5,561 nucleotides of DNA from assembly GCA_009835515.1 (NCBI GenBank), contig VXXH01000601.1, positions 1 through 5,561 of the forward strand, read 5' to 3'. Both the position numbers and the translations under genes were made by a program. This stretch comes from Candidatus Poribacteria bacterium. GTDB lineage: Bacteria > Poribacteria > WGA-4E > WGA-3G. How positions within the stretch are numbered: position 1 is the stretch's first letter; the number at the start of each line of letters is the position of its first letter. The notes under the pieces are model-generated. The model made no database searches. It was not told where the DNA came from and was given only the letters and a program-made list of their open reading frames with translations. This document shows, in pieces, positions 1 to 5,561 of this stretch.

Positions 1-59
1 GTTTAATAGGAATAGACTGTCAAAACGAATGCGTCCTGTAAGTTCACAGTTTGCTTGAA

Positions 60-65
60 AAGGAG
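60..65 (+). promoter_or_regulatory. Strong Shine-Dalgarno for the lipoprotein gene
   Basis: The sequence AAGGAG sits five bases before the ATG at 71. This near-perfect ribosome binding site selects that ATG over the in-frame ATG at 83. No convincing promoter is visible in the 59 bases upstream, so the operon promoter probably lies before the window. Confidence 0.8.
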
Positions 66-70
66 TTAAA

Positions 71-604
71 ATGAGACTATTGATGTTATTGATTGTGTTA
101 ATGTTTTGTGCATTCGTATCGCTCATCGGGTGCGATCAAGGGATGCAACAGCCAATTATGGAAATTATCCGTCCTCCCCAGAGCTCTTTAGAAAAAGCAC
201 GAATGGCAATGGAGCAAGTCAATGAAAGACGGACTCAGGTTCACCAAATGGCAGAAGAAACTGGTGATTTTTCTACTGTATTCATTGCTTCTGAGGACAT
301 CTTCAGGGAAGAACTCGGTTTTAGAAAGGGACTTTGGGTTGATTTGGTGGATATATATCGCCAAGAGAACCTTGAAAATCCTGAACTGTTGGAAGGGATT
401 GAGAATCTCGAAGATGCCTTTGTTGAGAAACTACAAGAGGGTACATTTGGAATGTTTTACTTTGAGTACATCAGCGCCTTTGATGAGATAATTATTGAGT
501 ATCTTCGTTTATCTTTTGAGTTCCCTGAAAAGAATGAGGAAGAACGCCTTATGCTATTCAGAGAATCTATAAGAGAGGGAAAAATCCTCATCGTATTTGC
601 GTAG
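71..604 (+). CDS. Small lipoprotein of unknown function
   Basis: This 177-residue protein is not one I recognise. Residues 1-20 are a short basic start followed by a very hydrophobic core ending in the lipobox Leu-Ile-Gly-Cys (18-21). It should therefore be a signal-peptidase-II substrate acylated on Cys21. The residue after the cysteine is Asp22, which in enterobacteria favours inner-membrane retention; whether that rule holds here is unknown. The mature part is acidic and looks mostly alpha-helical. A helix-prone stretch around residues 39-62 is followed by Glu/Leu-rich segments and no cysteines. No catalytic motif is apparent. It starts the visible gene cluster and ends 14 bp before the sulfatase gene, so co-expression with the sulfatase and the Wzi-like barrel is likely. 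A periplasmic accessory or chaperone role for one of them is possible but is only a guess from position. Confidence 0.8.
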   Translation: MRLLMLLIVLMFCAFVSLIGCDQGMQQPIMEIIRPPQSSLEKARMAMEQVNERRTQVHQMAEETGDFSTVFIASEDIFREELGFRKGLWVDLVDIYRQENLENPELLEGIENLEDAFVEKLQEGTFGMFYFEYISAFDEIIIEYLRLSFEFPEKNEEERLMLFRESIREGKILIVFA

Positions 605-618
605 GAATCATTTACATT

Positions 619-2715
619 ATGCACAAACAGTCATTTGTACAGGGACGAGAATCGTTCTCGGTGAAACGTCCTTTTACCAGGCGGAGCTTCCTGACAACAA
701 GTTTGAAAGCAGGCGCGGCCGCCTTTACGACAGGACTCCTACCTAAACGTTATGTTCATGCTGAAGGGCAATACAATGTGTTGTTTATCATGGTTGATGA
801 TTTACGACCTCGATTAGGTTGCTATGGACACTCAGAGATGCACACGCCTAACATTGATAGACTTGCCCAGCAAGGCACCTTATTCAACCGTGCCTATTGT
901 CAATATCCTGTGTGTAACCCATCCCGGACATCAATGCTCACTGGGTTAAGACCTCAGACAACAAGAGTGTTTAACAACTCAACGGGATTTCGGGAGATGT
1001 TACCAAACGCTGTGACACTCCCACAGCACTTTAAAACGGCCGGCTATCATACCCAATCCGTTGGTAAGATTGCACATAACCTGTCAAGGCAAGATGATAT
1101 CTACTCGTGGAGTGTCCCTTCATGGGGACTGCCGATTACCAATCAGGGACCATCAAATCCATCTTGGCAGGCACTTGACGTTGAAGACGATGAACTCAGT
1201 AGTGGGAAAACTGCAAAGCGCGCAGTAGAGATTTTGAAGGAAATTCAAAACACACGATTTTTTCTCGCTGTTGGCTTTCACACACCACATTTGCCCCTCT
1301 ATGCCCCAAAGAAGTATTACGAATTATACGAAGGTGAAGACTTCAGACTTCCATCCTCTTCCATCCTCCCCAGTGATGCCCCATCTATTGCTGGCGGCAA
1401 ATTAATCGGCGATATCAGGTTATTCCGGGATATCCCCGATAAAGGGACTTTCTCAGATGCCAAATCATTAGAATTGATTTGGGCGTATGCTGCATCAATA
1501 AGTTATATGGATGCCCAAGTCGGACGTATCCTACAACAGCTAGACGCGCTTCGGTTAACAGAGAATACAGTTATCGTGTTTGCAAGTGACCACGGTTTTC
1601 ATCTCGGTGAGCATGGGAAATGGGGAAAGAACAGTCTTTTTGAGGTTTCCCTTCATTCACCCTTAATGGTCAGGGTGCCAGGACAAACTCACCTTGGTAC
1701 TAAAACAGATGCTTTGGTTGAACTGGTTGATATTTATCCAACGCTGTGTGATGCTTGCCAACTTCCAATACCGACGCAGTTAGAAGGAACAAGTATGATA
1801 CCCATTATTGAACAACCGACACATCCCTGGAAAACTGCTGCCTTTAGCCAGGTTAAGCGAGGAGGGGTCAAAGGGAATTCTATGCGGACAGAACGGTACC
1901 GGTACACCGAGTGGGGACAAAATGGGAGCCGCGGTACAGAACTTTACGATTACGACACTGACCCAGATGAAACCGTCAATATAGCGGACCTTTCGGAAAA
2001 CACAGAACTCGTTAAGCATCTCAGCGAACAGCTTCACGCTGGTTGGCGCGAGGCATTACCTGATATATCAGAACGAATTTCTGTTCCACAAACGTTACTA
2101 TGGGATATAAACAATGATGGCATTGTTGATATCCAAGACCTGCTTTTAGTCTCAAACAGTTTTGATGTGGAGACGCTGGAACACCCGAAAGTTGATGTGA
2201 ACGGGGATGGTCGTGTTGACATCATTGACTTGCTTCTCGTTGCTGCACATTTCGGCGAATCTAACAATCCTGCAGCACCGTCAAAGTCTATGCCTATTCC
2301 AGCAGAACATGCTGCGCTTGTGGATGAATGGCTCACTGAGGCACGCTTAGTAGATGATGGTTCTGATATTTTTCGACAAGGGATTGCTACCTTAGAACAT
2401 CTAATCCATACAACAGTGCCACCGGAAACCGCCCTCCTGCCGAATTATCCGAATCCTTTCAACCCGGAGACGTGGATACCTTATGATTTGGCAGAAGATG
2501 CGAATGTCCATATTGATATTTATAACCTAAAAGGCGAGTCTGTTCGGTGGTTATCCATTGGCTTCCAAACGGCTGGCACCTATCGCGTGTCGTCTCGTGC
2601 TGCCTATTGGGATGGTCGGAACGCTGTGGGTGAACCTGTTGCGAGTGGTATCTATTTTTATACATTTCAGGCGGGCCGATTCAGAGCCACGCGCCAAATG
2701 GTAATTCTCAAATAG
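619..2715 (+). CDS. Tat-exported iduronate-2-sulfatase-like sulfatase with dockerin and C-terminal sorting domain
   Basis: This 698-residue secreted sulfatase should hydrolyse sulfate esters, probably on a sulfated polysaccharide. A Tat signal is visible (TRRSFLT, residues 20-26; hydrophobic 31-41; likely cleavage after VHA48). The catalytic domain spans about 51-485. The formylglycine motif is CNPSR with Cys99 as the modified residue. Metal ligands are Asp60-Asp61 and Asp324-His325 (SDHGFHLGEHGKWGK). By motif matching to human iduronate-2-sulfatase, Lys150, His153, His221 and Lys337 fill the substrate or sulfate-binding positions, so the active site appears complete. Two dockerin repeats follow (about 496-546), then a helical linker (about 560-600) and a C-terminal sorting/FlgD-Ig-like domain (608-698). 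The extra 210 residues make it longer than ordinary family members. A formylglycine-generating or anSME enzyme is needed elsewhere in the genome. The exact substrate cannot be read from sequence; 'iduronate' denotes family resemblance only. Confidence 0.95.
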   Translation: MHKQSFVQGRESFSVKRPFTRRSFLTTSLKAGAAAFTTGLLPKRYVHAEGQYNVLFIMVDDLRPRLGCYGHSEMHTPNIDRLAQQGTLFNRAYCQYPVCNPSRTSMLTGLRPQTTRVFNNSTGFREMLPNAVTLPQHFKTAGYHTQSVGKIAHNLSRQDDIYSWSVPSWGLPITNQGPSNPSWQALDVEDDELSSGKTAKRAVEILKEIQNTRFFLAVGFHTPHLPLYAPKKYYELYEGEDFRLPSSSILPSDAPSIAGGKLIGDIRLFRDIPDKGTFSDAKSLELIWAYAASISYMDAQVGRILQQLDALRLTENTVIVFASDHGFHLGEHGKWGKNSLFEVSLHSPLMVRVPGQTHLGTKTDALVELVDIYPTLCDACQLPIPTQLEGTSMIPIIEQPTHPWKTAAFSQVKRGGVKGNSMRTERYRYTEWGQNGSRGTELYDYDTDPDETVNIADLSENTELVKHLSEQLHAGWREALPDISERISVPQTLLWDINNDGIVDIQDLLLVSNSFDVETLEHPKVDVNGDGRVDIIDLLLVAAHFGESNNPAAPSKSMPIPAEHAALVDEWLTEARLVDDGSDIFRQGIATLEHLIHTTVPPETALLPNYPNPFNPETWIPYDLAEDANVHIDIYNLKGESVRWLSIGFQTAGTYRVSSRAAYWDGRNAVGEPVASGIYFYTFQAGRFRATRQMVILK
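661..663 (+). promoter_or_regulatory. Alternative GTG start of the sulfatase
   Basis: This in-frame GTG (codon 15) would give a protein beginning M-K-R-P-F-T-R-R-S-F-L, a more typical Tat signal length. Its upstream purine stretch AGGGACGAG (640-648) is about 12 bases away. The ATG at 619 has only AGGA (603-606), also about 12 bases away. Neither site is well spaced, so the start remains undecided. Translation re-initiation after the lipoprotein stop at 602-604 would favour 619. Confidence 0.4.
2104..2256 (+). other. Dockerin type I domain coding region (two Ca-binding repeats)
   Basis: Residues 496-507 and 526-537 of the sulfatase each match the 12-residue dockerin calcium loop, D-x-N-x-D-G-x-V-D-x-x-D. 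Each is followed by a hydrophobic helix (LLLVSNSF and LLLVAAHF). Both loops keep Asp at positions 1, 5 and 12 and Asn at position 3, so both should bind calcium. Dockerins normally dock to cohesin modules. No cohesin is encoded in this window, so the partner, if any, lies elsewhere. Confidence 0.9.
2440..2712 (+). other. C-terminal sorting / FlgD-Ig-like domain coding region
   Basis: Residues 608-698 of the sulfatase begin with PNYPNPFNPETWIPYDLAED and contain IDIYNLKGE, AYWDGRN, VASGIYFY and a terminal ATRQMVILK. This is the pattern of the FlgD immunoglobulin-like or type-A sorting-domain family found at the C-termini of secreted proteins in Bacteroidetes-like and candidate phyla. The WIPY variant is one I associate with Poribacteria. 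The expected role is surface delivery or attachment. That this lineage has a type IX secretion system is not shown by this window. Confidence 0.85.
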
Positions 2716-2720
2716 GATGA

Positions 2721-2725
2721 AAGGG
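2721..2725 (+). promoter_or_regulatory. Shine-Dalgarno for the Wzi-like gene
   Basis: AAGGG lies four bases before the ATG at 2730, inside the 14-bp gap after the sulfatase stop. It supports this start and a co-transcribed arrangement. Confidence 0.6.
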
Positions 2726-2729
2726 AAAT

Positions 2730-4406
2730 ATGATAGTTTTACGGAACCTGTTAATTACCTATCTTGCAATGTTGCTATTGGCTTCCCCGCTAACAGAAGC
2801 CTCTTCACTGATTAACGTTCCCCTTAACCCAGATCTTTCTGATTTTAATCGTGAAACCTATCGCTTTGTGCATCGTTTACTTAATAAGCGAGTTTTACCC
2901 GGTATACGGCGTGGTTCCTTACCGCTTACCCGAAAACAGGTGGTATCCTATCTACTCGAAGTACATCGGAAACAGGAAAACGGTGAAATCAAATTGAGTG
3001 CTATTGATCAGGCACGGTTAAACGCTTTATTAGCGTTTTACCGTGAAGTTCGCGAGTTTCCGAAAATTGCTACCGCAAACGGTGGTACGGCTACAATCCA
3101 AAGCCAGTCTAACGGGCGATTGCACGTGATGACAATGGCAGGTGAGGACTATCGTTTCTCCTTCGATCTAAGAGCCTCTCAACGTACTATTACACACCTT
3201 GTTGATAATATATCAACGGAGCAGCCGGTTGAAGGCAACATGTTCGTTACCACTATCTACCCGCACCTTTATGGACAGGTGGGGGAAACGTTTGCCTTTA
3301 CCACTGATATAGCACATCGGTTCGTGTACGGTGAAATCTTTGAAGATTTTTTCCCTGACGAGACGAAAATTAGACAACTGGAAGGCAACCTCAAAAATCG
3401 GACTGCTATTAACGGTTATATGAAGTTCGACTTGCCGTGGCTTGAGTTGCAGCTCGGACAAGAGACGCTTCAGTGGGGACCTGGCTATCATGACAGCCTC
3501 TTAATCTCCAAAAACCCGTTGGCGATGGACATGATCAAATTGCAAGCCACCTACGATCCGGTCACCTTCACCGCATTTACCGGCGTATTAGAGGATATGG
3601 CGGAGGACATCAATGATAAGTATATTTCGGGGCATAGGGTAGAGGGGTATTTCTGGAATAGATTCGGCTTTGGGATTTCCGAAGTCGTCGTTTATGGGAG
3701 TCGTTTTGAGCCGGGCTATCTGAATCCGGTTAATATTTACTTGATTAACGAGCAACCAATTTCACGGGCAGATGGGCGCGTCCCTGGCAGTGGGGACAAC
3801 GTTCTTATGAGTGTTGATATGCGTCTTCGTCCTATAGACAACTTTGAAATTTATGGCGAACTGATGGTTGACGATGGGAATCCTGCCGCTAATTTTAAGC
3901 ATTGGGATACCAAGTTCGGTATCTTAGGCGGCATATACCTAACAGATCCTTTTGGCATCCGAGATACCGATTTCCATGCTGAGTACGCCTTTATCAACCA
4001 ATACGCATATACACATGTAAACCCCGTGAATGTCTATAAACACTTTACCACACCTATTGGACATCAGATCGGTTCCGATGCTGATAACTTGTGGCTGGAA
4101 TTACGTCGCCGGTGGACAGATAAACTTGAAACGGTTTTCGGGTATGAATTGGAGCGTCACGGAACAGGTAATATTGATAAGGAACATCCGCCTGACGCGC
4201 CAAAGGATGACGTATGGACCCCTTTATCTGGGATTACACAAAGTGAGCATCGTCTCTCGGTCGGTGCTAACTGGGTTGTTATCGGACGTTATTCAATCTA
4301 TGCGGAGTGGACTCGTGTATGGCGGCGAAACTTAGGGAATCGTTTAGATGTACACGAAAATGCCAATGAAATCGAAGCCAAATTCCTCTCCCGAATTCCT
4401 TGGTGA
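2730..4406 (+). CDS. Capsule-assembly Wzi-family outer-membrane beta-barrel protein
   Basis: This 558-residue protein begins with a Sec signal peptide (hydrophobic 7-19, likely cleavage near TEA24). Next comes a helical N-terminal region (about 38-110) carrying a proline-and-arginine-containing segment (PGIRRGSLPLTRKQVV, 57-72), as in Wzi-type proteins where helices plug the periplasmic side of the barrel. From about 120 onward the sequence alternates polar and hydrophobic residues typical of beta strands. Family hallmarks are GQETLQWGPGYHDSLLIS (243-260) and GFGISEVVVYGSRFEPGYLNP (313-333). The chain ends in an aromatic residue (Trp558), as outer-membrane barrels commonly do for BAM recognition. 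In enterobacteria Wzi anchors group 1 capsule to the cell surface. Here a general glycan-binding or glycan-passing role at the outer membrane is inferred. It lies 14 bp after the sulfatase and upstream of a glycosyltransferase, which fits surface polysaccharide work. A divergent porin is the main alternative. Confidence 0.85.
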   Translation: MIVLRNLLITYLAMLLLASPLTEASSLINVPLNPDLSDFNRETYRFVHRLLNKRVLPGIRRGSLPLTRKQVVSYLLEVHRKQENGEIKLSAIDQARLNALLAFYREVREFPKIATANGGTATIQSQSNGRLHVMTMAGEDYRFSFDLRASQRTITHLVDNISTEQPVEGNMFVTTIYPHLYGQVGETFAFTTDIAHRFVYGEIFEDFFPDETKIRQLEGNLKNRTAINGYMKFDLPWLELQLGQETLQWGPGYHDSLLISKNPLAMDMIKLQATYDPVTFTAFTGVLEDMAEDINDKYISGHRVEGYFWNRFGFGISEVVVYGSRFEPGYLNPVNIYLINEQPISRADGRVPGSGDNVLMSVDMRLRPIDNFEIYGELMVDDGNPAANFKHWDTKFGILGGIYLTDPFGIRDTDFHAEYAFINQYAYTHVNPVNVYKHFTTPIGHQIGSDADNLWLELRRRWTDKLETVFGYELERHGTGNIDKEHPPDAPKDDVWTPLSGITQSEHRLSVGANWVVIGRYSIYAEWTRVWRRNLGNRLDVHENANEIEAKFLSRIPW

Positions 4407-4425
4407 AAATAACGTAGGTTTAGCG

Positions 4426-4499
4426 CCTTTCAGTCATCAAAGCCAATAAAACGATGTTTTAATAAAAAATGAAGATTTATGTCCTTCTTATCATCAAAG
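4426..4499. repeat. Imperfect 17-bp direct repeat pair
   Basis: CCTTTCAGTCATCAAAG (4426-4442) and CCTTCTTATCATCAAAG (4483-4499) match at 13 of 17 positions, including the identical 9-mer TCATCAAAG. They start 57 bp apart and lie upstream of the predicted promoter. They could be a paired regulator site or a coincidence in AT-rich DNA. Confidence 0.35.
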
Positions 4500-4542
4500 G
4501 TGGTATAACGTTGCTTTGAGGTATCCCGTCGTCAAAAGAAAT

Positions 4543-4571
4543 TGGACTTTCGCGCCTAAAATGGGTATAAT
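4543..4571 (+). promoter_or_regulatory. Predicted sigma70-type promoter for the glycosyltransferase
   Basis: A perfect TATAAT -10 box lies at 4566-4571. Seventeen bases upstream is TGGACT (4543-4548), which matches four of six positions of TTGACA. Transcription would start near 4578, giving a leader of roughly 48 bases. Promoter rules for this lineage are not known to me, so the call rests on the general bacterial consensus. Confidence 0.45.
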
Positions 4572-4609
4572 ATATACAGGACCCTTTGATTTGCAACGTG
4601 TATTGGGAC

Positions 4610-4625
4610 GAGGTAAGAAAAAAGG
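4610..4625 (+). promoter_or_regulatory. Unusual ribosome binding region of the glycosyltransferase
   Basis: GAGG (4610-4613) is 12 bases from the ATG, longer than usual. AAGG (4622-4625) abuts the ATG with no spacer. Neither is optimal, yet the start is well fixed: an in-frame TAA at 4614-4616 excludes anything further upstream, and the protein begins with the expected family N-terminus. Weak initiation or translational coupling from a short upstream frame are both possible. Confidence 0.4.
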
Positions 4626-5561
4626 ATGAGAATTCGGGTATTGGGCATACGCGGGCTTCCCGCCACTTATAGTGGATTGGAAACGATCATGGGGGAACTC
4701 GCCCCACGCTGGGTGGAAGCTGGGCATGAAGTCATCGTCTACTGTCGGAAAGCACTTTTCAAAGAGAGACCGGCAGAATGGAAAGGCATCAAGCTCGTTT
4801 ACTTACCCAGCATAGAGCATAAGATGTTTAGTACCCTCAGCCACAGTTTTCTCGCAACGCTACACGCTTCTGCTACCCCGTCTGATGTTATCCTGACGTG
4901 GAATGCTGGTAACGGACCCTTTGGATGGTTCTTCCGCATCGCAGGTAAAGCCGCTGTTATCAATGTTGATGGGATGGAATGGCTCCGCCCAAAGTGGAAA
5001 GGGATCGGGGCAATTTACTTCAAATGGGCGGCAAAGATGGCAACCGCAGCGTTTCCGATTGTCATTACCGATGCGTCTGAAATGAAACGGCTCTACCTTG
5101 AGGAATTAGGCGCAGAAACGACCTATATCGCTTACGGCGCAAATATTGAGCCTTCAGAGCAGCCAGAAGTTCTGGAAACTTATGGGCTTGAACCTCGGAA
5201 TTATTACCTCATTGCCAGCAGGCTTGTACCGGATAATAATGCAGATCTCATTTTGGAGGCGTTCGTTGCCGCGAACAGCGAAAAACAACTCGCTATAGCA
5301 GGTGGGGCTGATTACAAAGGTAACAAACTCGAAAACGAATTTTTGACAAAATTAAAGAATATTGCTAACGAAAATGTCAAATTCCTCGGGCATATTGATA
5401 GTTCTGAACACATTAAAGAACTTCACCATCACTGTTTTGCCTATATCCATGGGCATCAGTTTGGCGGTATTAACCCTTCCATTCTGAAGGCGTTAGGGTT
5501 TTCCAACTGCATTCTGGCATTGAATACACCCTTCAACGATGAGGTTTTGGAGAGCGGGCGT
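4626..5561 (+). CDS. DUF1972/GT4-type glycosyltransferase, N-terminal 312 residues (runs off window)
   Basis: The reading frame is open from the ATG to the window edge (312 codons, no stop), so the C-terminus is missing. It starts MRIRVLGIRGLPATYSGLET, the glycine-rich Rossmann entrance typical of DUF1972-type glycosyltransferases, several of which are rhamnosyltransferases. The family signature VDGMEWLRPKW lies at 114-124. The GT4-like C-terminal half begins around 185 with IASRLVPDNNADLILEAF (196-213) and the nucleotide-sugar-binding segment HGHQFGGINPSILKALG (275-291). This is a cytoplasmic GT-B enzyme that would transfer a sugar from an activated donor to a growing surface glycan; donor and acceptor cannot be read from sequence. 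Relatives usually have LLEA where this protein has ILKA, so Lys288 replaces the conserved acidic residue. The family normally runs about 360-400 residues, so perhaps 50-90 are missing. Confidence 0.92.
   Translation, partial: MRIRVLGIRGLPATYSGLETIMGELAPRWVEAGHEVIVYCRKALFKERPAEWKGIKLVYLPSIEHKMFSTLSHSFLATLHASATPSDVILTWNAGNGPFGWFFRIAGKAAVINVDGMEWLRPKWKGIGAIYFKWAAKMATAAFPIVITDASEMKRLYLEELGAETTYIAYGANIEPSEQPEVLETYGLEPRNYYLIASRLVPDNNADLILEAFVAANSEKQLAIAGGADYKGNKLENEFLTKLKNIANENVKFLGHIDSSEHIKELHHHCFAYIHGHQFGGINPSILKALGFSNCILALNTPFNDEVLESGR

Larger units (their letters stand above)
4407..4625. other. Intergenic region between the Wzi-like and glycosyltransferase genes
   Basis: This 219-bp stretch is AT-rich in its first half. 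It holds an imperfect direct repeat (4426-4442 and 4483-4499), a weak hairpin (TCAAAG at 4494-4499 with CTTTGA at 4514-4519) and a likely promoter (4543-4571). I see no GC-rich hairpin followed by a T-run, so no convincing intrinsic terminator ends the upstream operon. The frame ending at TGA 4627-4629 is open from 4450 and has an ATG at 4561; that 22-codon ORF would overlap the next gene's start as ATGA. Confidence 0.7.

Noticed and set aside
2..58. Possible tail of an upstream gene on the + strand (18 open codons ending in TGA at 56-58)
   Set aside because: Too short to judge, with no recognisable motif; an open run of this size is expected by chance.
222..491. 89-codon + strand frame inside the lipoprotein gene
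   Set aside because: Lies wholly within a gene with a clear lipobox and ribosome site; no ribosome site or protein features of its own.
1780..2665. Three antisense frames under the sulfatase gene (1780-2037, 2034-2336, 2459-2665)
   Set aside because: All lie opposite well-supported sulfatase and dockerin or sorting-domain coding sequence; their translations show no domain features.
3213..3491. Antisense 92-codon frame under the Wzi-like gene
   Set aside because: Opposite conserved barrel sequence; no motif or ribosome site.
4030..4335. 101-codon + strand frame overlapping the end of the Wzi-like gene
   Set aside because: Shadow in another frame of the barrel's C-terminal strands; the barrel frame continues to a proper aromatic C-terminus.
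4447..4461. AT-rich inverted repeat TAAAAC-GAT-GTTTTA as a terminator
   Set aside because: Only six pairs, nearly all A-T, with a three-base loop and no following T-run; too weak for an intrinsic terminator.
4469..4519. Tiny + strand ORF of 16 codons starting MKIYVLLIIKGG
   Set aside because: It looks like a hydrophobic start, but there is no ribosome site and the stop comes at once; no continuation in another frame resembles a known protein.
4494..4727. Antisense 77-codon frame across the promoter region and start of the glycosyltransferase
   Set aside because: Overlaps the conserved glycosyltransferase N-terminus and has no recognisable features.
4903..5085. 60-codon + strand frame inside the glycosyltransferase
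   Set aside because: Out-of-frame shadow of the segment that encodes the conserved VDGMEW motif.

Overview
This window reads like part of a genome from the candidate phylum Poribacteria (sponge-associated or marine, uncultured) or a close relative. The best clue is the sulfatase C-terminus. It carries a short helical linker, then 'LLPNYPNPFNPETWIPY', and ends in 'ATRQMVILK'. From memory this is a module used repeatedly on secreted poribacterial proteins. No database search was possible, so the taxonomy is an inference. The base composition looks moderate, and all the genes I support lie on the + strand.

Layout: (1) 71-604, a small lipoprotein of unknown function with a strong Shine-Dalgarno sequence. 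(2) 619-2715, a large Tat-exported sulfatase of the iduronate-2-sulfatase-like type, followed by a two-repeat dockerin domain and a C-terminal sorting or FlgD-Ig-like domain. (3) 2730-4406, an outer-membrane beta-barrel of the capsule-assembly Wzi family. (4) 4407-4625, a 219-bp intergenic stretch with a plausible sigma70-like promoter, an imperfect direct repeat and a possible tiny upstream ORF. (5) 4626 to the window end, the first 312 codons of a DUF1972/GT4-type glycosyltransferase that runs off the window.

Genes 1 to 3 are separated by exactly 14 bp each and have no visible terminator between them, so they very probably form one operon. The glycosyltransferase is probably transcribed from its own promoter, although read-through cannot be excluded. 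The set points to surface polysaccharide handling: the glycosyltransferase builds a glycan, the Wzi-like barrel holds or passes a glycan at the outer membrane, and the secreted sulfatase removes sulfate esters from a glycan. It is open whether that glycan is the cell's own capsule or exopolysaccharide, or a sulfated host or matrix polysaccharide. No RNA gene, insertion sequence, CRISPR array or attachment site was seen.
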